A stretch of DNA of 64,000 nt from Deltaproteobacteria bacterium (GTDB taxonomy: Bacteria; Myxococcota_A; Polyangia; Polyangiales; Polyangiaceae), in the NCBI GenBank assembly GCA_016875405.1, contig VGRJ01000001.1, positions 1-64,000 on the forward strand, read 5' to 3'. The position numbers were made by a program, and so were the translations under genes. This document shows positions 51,529 to 60,380 of the stretch, in pieces (within the stretch, counting starts at the first letter, position 1; each line of letters starts with the position of its first letter). Below the pieces are notes generated by a model that saw only the letters and a list, made by a program, of their open reading frames with translations, was not told the origin of the DNA and did no database searches.

Positions 51529-52991
51529 CCCGAAGCGCCGCCGACGCGAAGCCGTCGCGCGTCGCACGCGTCGTCGTCTGGACCCTACCGCTCTTCAACG
51601 TGGCGATCGCGATCGTCACGCAGCTCGTGGTGCCTCGCATGCTGCAGCTCGGCCTCTCAGAGGCCGACTACACGGTGTACGTCGGCCTCACCTCGGTCGC
51701 GGCCTACGTCGGGCTCGGCGAGGGCGGAGTCCTCGTGTCGCTCTTGCGCGAGCTCTCAAGGCTCCACGGGGCTTACGACCTCGCAGGGTTCGCGGCCGAG
51801 GCGCGGCGGTCTCGACGATTGTTCGCCGTCGCGGCGACGATCGGCGGCGTCCTCGCGAGCGTGGCCTTGTCGAGCCAAGCGACGCTCGTCACAGGGCGGC
51901 CGACGCTCTTCCTCGCCGGAGCGCTCGGTCTCGTCGCTGCCGCGATGCTGGAGCTCGCGCTCGGGAGTTTTCAGGCCGCGATGCTCTTCGCGACCGGACG
52001 CTACCTCGCCGGGCAGCTCTTTGGGACCGTGTCGGTCGTCGCGCCGCTCGGCGCCCTCACGGCTGCCCTGCTTCTGACGAGGAGCCTCACCGCCGCGGTG
52101 TGGGCCCAAGCGCTGACGACGATGGCGCTCTCGCTCGCGCGCGGTGTGCATGGTGCCATCCTGCTCCGGCGCGAGACGCGCGCCGTCGAGTCGTCGCCAA
52201 AGCCCGCGCCGCTCGGGACGGTGGTCGGCCCCGGGGCGCTGCTCAAGCTCGCCGAGGTCCTGCAGTCTGCTTCCTTCCCGCACCTGCTCACGGTCCTCGC
52301 ACCGTGGGTCGTCCCGGGAGCGATCCCCGCGCGCACCTACGCAAACGCGACCCGCCTGGTCACGCAACAGTTCGTCAATTTGCTCCAGGTGCACGTGACG
52401 CGCGGGCTCGCCGGAGACGACAGCGCGCGGGCGCAAGCCCGCGAGAACTACGCTGTCGCAGCCACCTTCCTCACCTCGCTGCAGCTGCTCGAGCTCGCAG
52501 GGGCAGCCGCCCTCGCGTCCACGGTGTTCGCGGTCTGGCTGCCCAACCAGGCGGAGCACGTCGCCACGCTGCTCCCTTTCATGCTCGCGTGGCAGGCGCT
52601 CCTCGCCGCGTGCCTACCGGCCGACATCCTGTTCGTGGCCGCCGGGCACATGCGGCTCCTCGGACTCGTGAGACTTGGGTCGACGGCCCTCGGCCTCGTG
52701 GCGGTCGGGCTCGCGACGGGACCGCTCGGCCGCGGAGCGTTGGGCTTCGGGCTCGCGCTCGCAGCGCTCCCGCTGGCCGCGTTTGGACTGTGGGGAGAGT
52801 TGACTTTACTCAAGAGCGATGCGCCCCCACGCGAGGTCACCGTTCGACGCTACGGGCTCGCGTTCGCGGCCGCGCTGGGCTGCGTCGTCTTTCGCGAGAG
52901 GCCGATGCTCGCGGTGGCGACGTGCGCGCTCGCAGCGCTGCCGGGCCTGCCGTCCTCGATTCGCGGCGTCCGTCGGCTCTTAAAGCGTTAG
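51525..52991 (+). CDS. Wzx-like polysaccharide flippase (MOP superfamily)
   Basis: The product is 488 aa and almost wholly hydrophobic, with about 12-14 membrane helices starting at VVVWTLPLFNVAIAIVTQLV. Size, topology and the Wzz-kinase context fit an O-antigen/exopolysaccharide lipid-linked repeat flippase. The N-terminal segment (SEADYTVYVGLTSVAAYVGL, GEGGVLVSLLRELSR) resembles other MOP flippases. It overlaps the glycosyltransferase by 4 nt and the convergent SGNH gene by 12 nt. Confidence 0.85.
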   Translation: MTRSAADAKPSRVARVVVWTLPLFNVAIAIVTQLVVPRMLQLGLSEADYTVYVGLTSVAAYVGLGEGGVLVSLLRELSRLHGAYDLAGFAAEARRSRRLFAVAATIGGVLASVALSSQATLVTGRPTLFLAGALGLVAAAMLELALGSFQAAMLFATGRYLAGQLFGTVSVVAPLGALTAALLLTRSLTAAVWAQALTTMALSLARGVHGAILLRRETRAVESSPKPAPLGTVVGPGALLKLAEVLQSASFPHLLTVLAPWVVPGAIPARTYANATRLVTQQFVNLLQVHVTRGLAGDDSARAQARENYAVAATFLTSLQLLELAGAAALASTVFAVWLPNQAEHVATLLPFMLAWQALLAACLPADILFVAAGHMRLLGLVRLGSTALGLVAVGLATGPLGRGALGFGLALAALPLAAFGLWGELTLLKSDAPPREVTVRRYGLAFAAALGCVVFRERPMLAVATCALAALPGLPSSIRGVRRLLKR

Positions 52992-53924
52992 CAGGCCGAG
53001 CGCGAGCACGGCTCGATCCGCGAGGCGCTCGTAACCCGCGAGCGTGTAGTGACATCCGTCGTGGTACGCGGGGTCCCTCGTCAGGTCGTCGACCAAGACG
53101 AGTCGAACGCGCGGGTCGACGGCGGCGACGGTGGCTTGCGCCGCACGCACGCCGTCGGTGCGACGACCGCACGCGCCCTCCGCGGTCTGGACGATGACGA
53201 TGCGCTCGAGCTTCGGGTAGTCGTGCCACCACGCCGCGACGAGCGTCTCGAGGCTCGCCCCATACTCGGCGGCGGAAGCCTCGCCATCGGCCTCACCCTG
53301 CGCCCACAGGACCACCGTGGGCTCCGCCCCCGACGCGGTCCACGAATCACGCGCAAGGCGGTAGTTGTTGCGGCCGCTCGAATCGACGTCGCCCGCGACC
53401 ATGGCCACGTCGCTCGAGGCGGGGAGGAAGTACGAGAGCGCCTGCCCAGGCCAGCCGTGGTTGTCGACGCGACCGGGCACCTCGGAGCTCCCGAGGATGC
53501 CGCGCATCGTTCGGCCGGCGAGCGCGCCGACGCCGGCGCCGACATGTCCGGGAAGCCCGACCTTGGCCGTGACCCAACCTTCGCCCTCCCAAGTGAGCAG
53601 GTCTGCGCTGTCGTAGATGCCGGCTTCAGGGAACTCGAACGTGGTCGCGTTGGACTGCCCGTTGACGAAGAGGACGGAGTCGCTCGGGCCGCTCTCGGCT
53701 CCACCGGCGCCCGCCGATACGGCCGGCCTCGAGCCCCCGCGTGGCGCCGCGCTCGAGTTCGTCGAGTCGCCGACCGAGGCATCGAGCGGCGCGCCGTCGA
53801 CCAACGTCATGAATTCGCTGCGACCCCCGACGCACGCCGTGGTCGTGACGACGAACCACGCCGCGAGGGCCGCCGTCGACGAACGGTGAGACGGCCGAAG
53901 AGGGCTTGCCTTGCGGAGCTCCAT
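52980..53924 (-). CDS. SGNH/sialate O-acetylesterase-type lipoprotein
   Basis: The product is 314 aa. The signal ends ALAAWFVVTTTAC, followed by a Ser/Gly linker. From ~85 an SASA/SGNH esterase: block I VLFVNGQSNATTFEF (nucleophile Ser), the Gly/Asn blocks around VDNHGWPGQALSYF, AQGEADGEASAAEY, and DPAYHDGCHYTLAGYERLA with the Asp-x2-His pair. It probably removes acetyl groups from extracellular polysaccharide, a counterpart to the acyltransferase gene at 61890-63044 (inference). Confidence 0.85.
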   Translation of the reverse strand: MELRKASPLRPSHRSSTAALAAWFVVTTTACVGGRSEFMTLVDGAPLDASVGDSTNSSAAPRGGSRPAVSAGAGGAESGPSDSVLFVNGQSNATTFEFPEAGIYDSADLLTWEGEGWVTAKVGLPGHVGAGVGALAGRTMRGILGSSEVPGRVDNHGWPGQALSYFLPASSDVAMVAGDVDSSGRNNYRLARDSWTASGAEPTVVLWAQGEADGEASAAEYGASLETLVAAWWHDYPKLERIVIVQTAEGACGRRTDGVRAAQATVAAVDPRVRLVLVDDLTRDPAYHDGCHYTLAGYERLADRAVLALGLLTL

Positions 53925-53955
53925 GCGCGAGGGAGCCTATCACTTTTGCGCATGC

Positions 53956-54411
53956 TCAAGGGCCCGCCACGCCGGGGCGGCGCGGCAGCGGCGGGAGCTC
54001 CGGGAACGCGAGCTCGACCCGCCAGAGGTCCTTCTCAAGGACGCATGGGATGTGCACGACTTGATCGGAGCCGACCCCCAACACATCGACGAGGGCGTGC
54101 TTGCCGACGACCTTCGCCTCGAAGGACTGAGGGGCGAAGCGCAGCCGCGCGCGCGAAGGCACGATCATCGACCAAGGCGTGCGCTGACGGCCGCTCGCGT
54201 TGCTGTAACGTTCCGCTCGCGCCTTCAGGTTCGACTGCGCCGCTTCGGACAGCAACTCGTAGACGGCCTTGGCGTCCTCGTCGGCTCCGTCGAGTGCGCC
54301 GAGCCGCTCGGTGAGCTCACGCACCGCACCCTCCGGGGTCGCGTCGACCGGGCGGCGGGAGCAGCCCGTCGCGAGGCCAATGACGAAGAGGAGCAGGGCC
54401 GCGGCGCGCAC
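53956..54411 (-). CDS. Small hypothetical lipoprotein
   Basis: The product is 151 aa from GTG at 54411, which places the lipoprotein signal (RAAALLLFVIGLATGC) at the start; a TTG at 54447 is less likely. Mature part: one helical segment (AVRELTERLGALDGADEDAK) and a small beta domain (VVGKHALVDVLGVGSDQVVH, DLWRVELAFPELPP) like NTF2-type or DUF4878-like folds. Same strand and between the SGNH and CgeB-type genes. No catalytic motif seen. Confidence 0.7.
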   Translation of the reverse strand: MRAAALLLFVIGLATGCSRRPVDATPEGAVRELTERLGALDGADEDAKAVYELLSEAAQSNLKARAERYSNASGRQRTPWSMIVPSRARLRFAPQSFEAKVVGKHALVDVLGVGSDQVVHIPCVLEKDLWRVELAFPELPPLPRRPGVAGP

Positions 54412-54456
54412 GGGAATTAGCCTTTCGCAAGTACCGCGGGCGTGCAAGGCACCACG

Positions 54457-55494
54457 TCAGCCGGCGAATCCGAGGCGCTCGGCGAGGGTGCGTGCCCGAT
54501 GGACGTAAGTGTGTTCGGCGAGCACGAGCGAGTGACCGGCCGCAGCGACTCGTCGCCGAAGCGGCTCGTCGGCGAGCAGGCGACGAATGGCCGAGACGAG
54601 CGCGCGATCATCGGCGGCGTAGACGGTGTGCTCCGCGTCGCGAAAAATATCCGCGAGCTCGGGGCACCCCGTGTTCACCGTCGCGACGCCGAAGAGCAGG
54701 TTCTCGAAGAAGCGCATGTTCGCCGCAGGATAGTTCGTCGGGTCGATGAGGTTGATGCACACCTTGGCTACGGACGAAGCCGTCGCGAGCTCACGGCCGA
54801 AGAGCTCACGACCTTGCCAATAATGGTCGACCCGGCCTGGCGCGGCCGAGCTCTTCTGCCAAGCGTCGCCTCCCCACACGGCCACCGAAATCCCGGCGTC
54901 GAGGAGCGCCAGGACCGAACGCTCGCGCTCGGGACGGTGATTGCCGATGAAGATGACATCCGCGGCGTAGCGAGCGCGCGTCGCATCGTCGAGCGGGTCC
55001 GCCTCATGGAGCTCCGGGTCAGCAGCGAGCGGAATCCACTCGACCCGCCGCGCACCGAGTCGCCCGAACGCCTCGACGGATTGCTTGCCGTAGCTGGCGA
55101 CGAGGTCATAAAACGGGAGGCACTCGAGGTCGTCGCGTCCGAGGTTGAGCAGCGTGTCGGGCCACACGAACGCGGAGCGGGTGTCGGGTACCGAGGCGAC
55201 CAACTGCGCGAGAGCGCCGACGCGGAGCGGGACGTGGCCGACGACGAGCACGAGGTCGGGGCGGACCTCGAGGGCCGCGAGCAAGAACTCTCGGTTCGCC
55301 TTGCGCACCCACGACTCGACGGGCACAAAGTCGTTGAAGCGCGCCCCGAGGACTCCGAGCCGCGCTTGCCGTCGAACCGCCGCGTCGAGATCGAACCCGG
55401 AGACACGCCAACCGAGCGCGGAGAACGCCCGGCGGTAGCTCGCCGCGAGCTGAAAGGACTCGCCCAATCCGACGCACAAGACGCGGCGCGCCAT
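54457..55494 (-). CDS. CgeB-family glycosyltransferase
   Basis: The product is 345 aa from the ATG giving MARRVLCVGLGESFQLAASYRR. The order of elements matches the CgeB/spore-maturation glycosyltransferase group: RPDLVLVVGHVPL, FVWPDTLLN, YDLVASYGKQSVEAFGRLG, DVIFIGNHRPERERSVLALL, VAVWGGDAWQK, VCINLIDPTNYPAANMRFFE, VNTGCPELADIF. It faces a divergent gene whose C-terminal half belongs to the same family, with 24 bp between starts. Confidence 0.84.
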   Translation of the reverse strand: MARRVLCVGLGESFQLAASYRRAFSALGWRVSGFDLDAAVRRQARLGVLGARFNDFVPVESWVRKANREFLLAALEVRPDLVLVVGHVPLRVGALAQLVASVPDTRSAFVWPDTLLNLGRDDLECLPFYDLVASYGKQSVEAFGRLGARRVEWIPLAADPELHEADPLDDATRARYAADVIFIGNHRPERERSVLALLDAGISVAVWGGDAWQKSSAAPGRVDHYWQGRELFGRELATASSVAKVCINLIDPTNYPAANMRFFENLLFGVATVNTGCPELADIFRDAEHTVYAADDRALVSAIRRLLADEPLRRRVAAAGHSLVLAEHTYVHRARTLAERLGFAG

Positions 55495-55518
55495 CGCGAT
55501 TCTGTCTATCATTCGTCC

Positions 55519-57429
55519 GTGGCCGACGACCAGGATCGATTTGGCGAGCACGCTTCCTCGGCCGATTCTTCACCTCTCCCAAGGGGTGCCGACGCCTCGG
55601 CGCGCGCCCTCGGCGACTGGGCGCGGTCGAATCTCTTGCCGCTGCTCGAGGGGGTCCACCCGAGTCTGCCCATTCTCGAGCTCGGCTGCGGCCCCGGCGA
55701 CCTGCTCGCATGCCTATCGAACGCGGGCTTCGCGCACGTGAGCGGCATCGAGGCCTCGAGCGAGCAGACGGCTCTCGCGCATGCTCGTGGGCTCGCGGTG
55801 CAGCGGGGCGACGCGCTCGAACAGCTCGAAGGACCAGGCTCGAGGTTCGGGGCGATCCTCGCGATGGGCCTGCTCGAACAGCTGGGCCGCGACCAGCACC
55901 TCACGCTCTTGACCGCGATCCACGATCGCCTGCTCCCGGGAGGCGTGCTCGTCGTCAAGACATCGAACGGGAGAAGCTTCGCTCCAACCCGATGGCTGGT
56001 CGGCAAACGAAGCCGAAACTCCGCGTTCACGCCGGAGTCGCTGGAGCAAGTCCTTCGACTCGCCGGCTTCGAAGACGTCGTCGCACGGGACGACGCGCCG
56101 GTCGCAGACTCGCTCACCAACACGCTTCGCCGCCGCGTCGAGGGCAGCGCCAGGGCGCTTCATTACCTCGGGACCGGTCGCTCGCAGACGGTCTGGAGCG
56201 AGCGCATGCTCTGTCGAAGCCGAAAGCCGGGTGTGCTGCCAGGGCCCGACTCGACGGCGGCGACCCCGGTGCGGGCGATGACCTTTGCGCGACCGAGCGC
56301 CCCTGCACCTCGAGAAGAAACGCCTCGCCCGTCGGGGGAACGCGCGCGGGTGCTCATCATCGGCCAGGCGCTCGCGGACATGATGATGGAGTCGTACCAG
56401 CGAGCGCTCTCACCCTATTACGATGTCAAGGTCGTCGACCCGTTCTCGGTCCTCGCGAACCTCGAGAAGAAGCTCTTCGGCACCCACTTCGGTGCGCAGG
56501 TAAACCGCGTCGCCGCCACCGTGTCGCGCGTTGCCCTCGGCAGCGAGATCGCGCCTGCCGAAGCTCGGATCCTGCGCGCGGCCGAGGAGTTCGACCCCGA
56601 CCTGATCCTGACCGACAGCGTCGAGGTGCTCCGCCCGAAGCTCGTCGAAGCGCTACGCAAGACGTGTCCGCACGCCAAGCTGATCGGCCAGTTCGGAGAC
56701 GCGATTTCGAACTTCGGTCGAGGTTACGTGTTCATCGCCGACTACGACCGCTTGTTCTTCAAGGACCGCTACATCGTCGACAAGCTACGGGCGAAGCTCC
56801 GATCGACGACGGCTTTCTACCTGCCGCAGTCGTGCGATCGTAGCCTTCACCGACGCGTCGAGTTGACTGACGCCGATCGGCATCGATACGGCTGCGACAT
56901 CGCCCTTTACGGCAACGCGTACCTCTACCGCGCGGCGACCTTGACGCCCCTGCTCGGTCGAGACGTGAAGGTCTGGGGGGGAGGCTTGCCGCGCTGGGCC
57001 AATCACAGGACCGCGTCGATGTTCACCGGCCATTACATCGCCGGAGAAGAGAAGTGTCGCGCGATGCTCGCGGCGAAAATCGCGCTGAACCCCAACCATT
57101 ACGCCGAGATCCAGGGGACCAACAAGCGCACCTTCGAGCTCGCGGCGGTCGGCGCGTTCCAGCTGACCGACACGCCCGCCCTCGCAGACGTCTTCGACTC
57201 CGCCACCGAGGTCGCGCAGTACGACACCGTCGAGGACCTGCTCGACAAGATCGACTTTTACCTCGCGCATCCGGAGCTTCGCACCGCGATGGCCGAACGG
57301 GCCCACGTACGGGCCCACAGCTCGCACACCTACGAACACCGCTGGGTGGCGATGCTCGAGACGCTCGACCTGCGCCCGCCGGCGGATTTTCCGGTCCAGC
57401 CGACGGACGTCAAGATCTGGGCTAGCTGA
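55519..57429 (+). CDS. SAM-dependent methyltransferase fused to CgeB-family glycosyltransferase
   Basis: The product is 636 aa from GTG. Residues ~30-230: class I methyltransferase with LPILELGCGPGDLLACL (SAM motif I, ~51-62), VQRGDALEQLEG and HDRLLPGGVLVVKTSNGRSF. A ~40-residue Pro/Ala linker leads at ~275 to a CgeB-type glycosyltransferase: VLIIGQALADMMMESYQR, PDLILTDSVEVLRPKLVEAL, LIGQFGDAISNFGRGY, CDIALYGNAYLYRAA, VKVWGGGLPRWAN, IALNPNHYAEIQGTNKRTFE. It probably adds a sugar and a methyl group to the same glycan. Divergent from the stand-alone CgeB gene. Confidence 0.88.
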   Translation: MADDQDRFGEHASSADSSPLPRGADASARALGDWARSNLLPLLEGVHPSLPILELGCGPGDLLACLSNAGFAHVSGIEASSEQTALAHARGLAVQRGDALEQLEGPGSRFGAILAMGLLEQLGRDQHLTLLTAIHDRLLPGGVLVVKTSNGRSFAPTRWLVGKRSRNSAFTPESLEQVLRLAGFEDVVARDDAPVADSLTNTLRRRVEGSARALHYLGTGRSQTVWSERMLCRSRKPGVLPGPDSTAATPVRAMTFARPSAPAPREETPRPSGERARVLIIGQALADMMMESYQRALSPYYDVKVVDPFSVLANLEKKLFGTHFGAQVNRVAATVSRVALGSEIAPAEARILRAAEEFDPDLILTDSVEVLRPKLVEALRKTCPHAKLIGQFGDAISNFGRGYVFIADYDRLFFKDRYIVDKLRAKLRSTTAFYLPQSCDRSLHRRVELTDADRHRYGCDIALYGNAYLYRAATLTPLLGRDVKVWGGGLPRWANHRTASMFTGHYIAGEEKCRAMLAAKIALNPNHYAEIQGTNKRTFELAAVGAFQLTDTPALADVFDSATEVAQYDTVEDLLDKIDFYLAHPELRTAMAERAHVRAHSSHTYEHRWVAMLETLDLRPPADFPVQPTDVKIWAS

Positions 57430-57442
57430 GGGCCTCGGCGTC

Positions 57443-57490
57443 GGTCCCATGTCGCGACGGGACCGGGCGTCACGACGTGGCCGGACGCCC
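57443..57490. terminator. Tandem hairpins between convergent genes
   Basis: GGTCCC/GGGACC (57443-57448/57459-57464) is followed directly by GGGCGTC/GACGCCC (57465-57471/57484-57490). They fill the 72-bp gap between the methyltransferase-CgeB and Kelch genes. No U-run; bidirectional termination is a guess. Confidence 0.35.
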
Positions 57491-57501
57491 TCCGCTCGCG
57501 G

Positions 57502-59136
57502 CTACTTGGGGCTCACCGCTCGTCGGGCGCCGGTCCCGACCGGGCCGTTGATGTAGCCGCCCCAGATGATGATCTCGCTCGTGGTCTTACCGGTCCACAC
57601 GCCGGCCGTGTCGCTGCGCGCCGCGAGCGAAGCGTCGGTCGGGAACGCGGACCAAGTCCCGCCGTTGGCGCCGGGGCGCCACACGCCACCATCGCCCAAA
57701 TAGTCGCCGCAGCCGGCGCCCTCGCAGCCTCCCCAGAGGAAGATCCCCGCGTCGAGGACGAAGCCGGTGTAGCGCGCACGCGCGGAGGGTGCCTTCGGGT
57801 CTCCAGCCTTCAGCTTGTACCAAAATCCGTCGAGCGCGTTGGGGAAGGTGTCCCAGAAGAAGAGCGTGTCGCTGTAGTTACCGCCGTCCCAGCCCCCGAA
57901 GAGGTAGAAACCGGAGCCTTGCGTCGGGTTCTGGGGGAAGGCGGTCGCGCTCTCGAGCAACATCGACGGTAAAGCCCCAGCACTCGCGTTCATGTTGACC
58001 GAGAGCCAGCTGTTCGCGACCGGGTCGTAGAGCGCGCCGTTCTTGAACCAGTCCAGGTTGTCGGTGCCGCCCCAGACAAACATGAAGCCGTTCGGTTTCG
58101 CGACGGTCGGCTTCTGCCAGCCGTAAGAGAAGTTGAAGCGTGCCCCGAGCGGCGACGCGGCCATCGCGCTCCAGGTGTTGGTCGCGATGTCGTAGACGCC
58201 ACCGGTGTTGACTGCGCCGTTGGCGCCGCGCCCGCCCCAAACGATGATCTTGGATCCGGTGTAGACCATCGCTTGAGCCTGACGAAGGCTGGGCTGCCCG
58301 GCCGTCGCCATGGCCGTCCAGGTGTCGGTCGCTGGGTCGTAAATGCCGCCCTTTCCGGCGTATGCGCCGACTCCGTATCCGCCCCAAACGATCATCTTGG
58401 TGCCAGTCCAGAGCGCCTCGTGGTTGTGGCGCGGGCCAGGGTTGTTCACCGACGAGGTCGCAGTCCACGTGTCGGTCACGGGATCGTAGCTGTGGCCGGT
58501 GTCGGTGATCGCGGCCTTGGTGTAGCCGCCGAAGACGATCATCTTCGAGCCGGTCCAGATCGCGCTGTGGTTGTAGCGGGCGAGCGGGGCGTTGACCGTC
58601 GCGATCGGGACCCAGACCTTGCAGCTTCCGGCGCCATCGCAAGACGCCCCGGTGCCGCCATCGGCGTAGCAGGCGGTGAACTTGGGCTTCGCGCTCAGGC
58701 TGCAGACATTGTTGGTGCACGACCATCCGCAGCTCGCGCTGCCGCAGTCGGCCACGGACGAGCACATCTTGCCGCCGCCTGACGCGCTCGACGACATCGC
58801 GCTCGACGACATCGCGCTCGACGACATCGCGCTTGACGACATCGCGCTCGACGACATCGCGCTCGACGACATCGCGCTCGACGCCTCGGCGCTCGACGCC
58901 TCGGCGGATGACGCCACGTCGGTGGCGGTCTCGCCGCCCTGCGTCTGAGTGCTGCCGCCGCTGCCGGTGACCGCGGACATCACGCCGCCGGCGCCGCCCT
59001 GAGCGGACGTGGTCACCTCGCCTCCGCCTGCCGCGGACGAGGAGGGGGTCACGATGACGGTGGTGCTGTCGCCGCACGCGGCGAGCCCGAGCGGAAGTCC
59101 GACGCCGAGAAGGAAGACCAGGGAGGTTGCGCGCAT
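57502..59136 (-). CDS. Kelch-repeat beta-propeller lipoprotein
   Basis: The product is 544 aa. Signal LVFLLGVGLPLGLAAC. Residues ~20-120 are low complexity, including six AMSSS units. A Cys-rich knot (CSSVADCGSASCGWSC...C) comes next, then six or seven Kelch repeats with W-x-(A/G)-K-M-I-V-W-G-G and YDPxTDTW signatures (SKMIVFGGYTK, TKMIVWGGYGV, SKIIVWGGRGA, GFMFVWGGTDN). A secreted adhesion or carbohydrate-binding propeller on a Ser-rich stalk is inferred. It faces the glycosyltransferase gene at 59226. Confidence 0.9.
   Translation of the reverse strand: MRATSLVFLLGVGLPLGLAACGDSTTVIVTPSSSAAGGGEVTTSAQGGAGGVMSAVTGSGGSTQTQGGETATDVASSAEASSAEASSAMSSSAMSSSAMSSSAMSSSAMSSSAMSSSASGGGKMCSSVADCGSASCGWSCTNNVCSLSAKPKFTACYADGGTGASCDGAGSCKVWVPIATVNAPLARYNHSAIWTGSKMIVFGGYTKAAITDTGHSYDPVTDTWTATSSVNNPGPRHNHEALWTGTKMIVWGGYGVGAYAGKGGIYDPATDTWTAMATAGQPSLRQAQAMVYTGSKIIVWGGRGANGAVNTGGVYDIATNTWSAMAASPLGARFNFSYGWQKPTVAKPNGFMFVWGGTDNLDWFKNGALYDPVANSWLSVNMNASAGALPSMLLESATAFPQNPTQGSGFYLFGGWDGGNYSDTLFFWDTFPNALDGFWYKLKAGDPKAPSARARYTGFVLDAGIFLWGGCEGAGCGDYLGDGGVWRPGANGGTWSAFPTDASLAARSDTAGVWTGKTTSEIIIWGGYINGPVGTGARRAVSPK
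58786..58905 (-). repeat. 15-bp tandem repeat encoding AMSSS
   Basis: Six copies of GCTCGACGACATCGC (plus strand, one with a single T/C change) span 58786-58875; two diverged copies extend to 58905. It encodes the Ser-rich stalk of the Kelch lipoprotein. The unit is a multiple of three, so copy-number change alters stalk length without breaking the frame. Confidence 0.92.
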
Positions 59137-59225
59137 AGGAGATCTGAGTCTACAGCTCAAGGCTCGGAGCGCACAATCGTGAGAAAGCCGACACGGTTCC
59201 TACCGCCCGCCCCGACTGCGAGTCC

Positions 59226-60380
59226 GTGCGCGTCCTCCACCTGAACCCCACCTTCTACCCGAGCACGCGCGACGGCGGGCCCAGCGAGAGCCTCCTCTTG
59301 CTCGTACGGGGTCTCCGCGAGGCGGGCGTGGACGCCGAGATCGTCACGACGAACGGCGATGGACCGAAGAACAGCGCGGTGCCGCTCGGACGCCGCGTCG
59401 AGCATGCAGGAGTGCCGGTGACCTACTTCGAGCGCTTTCCGAGGGCGGGGTTCGCGCCGTCAGCAAGCCTCGTGCGACACGTGGCGGCGGTCGCCCGGGG
59501 CTTCGATCTCGTGCACGTCCACGCGCTGTTCAGCTTTCCATCCACCGCAGGCGCCGCGACGTGCCGGGCCCTCGCCGTCCCCTACGTGCTGTCACCGCGC
59601 GGCATGTGCGAGCCCTGGGCTCTCGGGCATCGCGCGTGGAAGAAAGCGCCCTATTTTCGAGCGTTCGAGCGCGGCAACCTGCTCGCCGCGAGGGCCCTTC
59701 ACGCCACGAGCGGCAGCGAGGCGGCAAACCTTCGCGCGCTCCTTCGCGGCCCCGAGGTCTTCGTCGTCCCCAACGCGATCGAGCTTCCCGCCGCGGCCCT
59801 CGACGTCGAGCGCATCCCTGGGCGTGTCGTGTTTCTCGGACGGCTCCACCCGGTCAAGGGGCTCGACGTCCTCGTGCGAGCGATGAGCCTCGTCACCGCG
59901 CGACGCCCGGACGCCGAGCTGATCGTCGCGGGTCCGGATCATCATGGCGAAGGCGCGCGCATCGCATGCATCGTCGCGACCCTCACGCCGCGACCGCGTG
60001 TACGCGTCGTGGGAGAAGTCCACGGGGCCGACAAGGCGTGCTTGCTCGCGTCGGCGAGCGCGCTCGCGCTGACGTCGAAGAGCGAGAGCTTCGCGAGGGT
60101 CGTCGTGGAGGCGCTCGCCCACGGAACGCCCGCTGTGGTCTCGCGCGCCTGCCCTTGGCCCGAGCTCGAGGCTCGCGGCGCGGGGCGTTGGGTCGAGGGT
60201 CAGCCCGCAACCATCGCCAACGCCCTCGTCGACGTGCTGGACGAGGCGACGCGCCCCTCGGCCCGAAGCGAGGCCGCCCGAGCACTCGCGAGGGAGTACG
60301 ACGTGGCTGCCGTCGGCGCGACGATGGCGACCCGCTACCGGGAGTTGATCGAGCTCAATCCTCGACCCGCACCACGATGA
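59226..60380 (+). CDS. Family 4-type glycosyltransferase
   Basis: The product is 384 aa from GTG. N-terminal GT4-like domain: RVLHLNPTFYPSTRDGGPSE, HVHALFSFPSTAGAATCRA, VLSPRGMCEPWALGHRAWKK. C-terminal GT1 domain: VVFLGRLHPVKGLDVLVRAM, ELIVAGPDHHGEG, VRVVGEVHGADKACLLASAS, SKSESFARVVVEALAHGTP. Its last 26 nt overlap the convergent Wzy-like gene. Acts on the exopolysaccharide repeat; sugar unknown. Confidence 0.93.
   Translation: MRVLHLNPTFYPSTRDGGPSESLLLLVRGLREAGVDAEIVTTNGDGPKNSAVPLGRRVEHAGVPVTYFERFPRAGFAPSASLVRHVAAVARGFDLVHVHALFSFPSTAGAATCRALAVPYVLSPRGMCEPWALGHRAWKKAPYFRAFERGNLLAARALHATSGSEAANLRALLRGPEVFVVPNAIELPAAALDVERIPGRVVFLGRLHPVKGLDVLVRAMSLVTARRPDAELIVAGPDHHGEGARIACIVATLTPRPRVRVVGEVHGADKACLLASASALALTSKSESFARVVVEALAHGTPAVVSRACPWPELEARGAGRWVEGQPATIANALVDVLDEATRPSARSEAARALAREYDVAAVGATMATRYRELIELNPRPAPR

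Noticed and set aside
53049-54314. 421-codon plus-strand frame across the SGNH and small lipoprotein genes
   Set aside because: Arg-rich composition, no domains, and it crosses two well-supported opposite-strand genes with signal peptides.
58786-58905. CRISPR-like periodicity
   Set aside because: The units are contiguous 15-bp coding repeats with no spacers.
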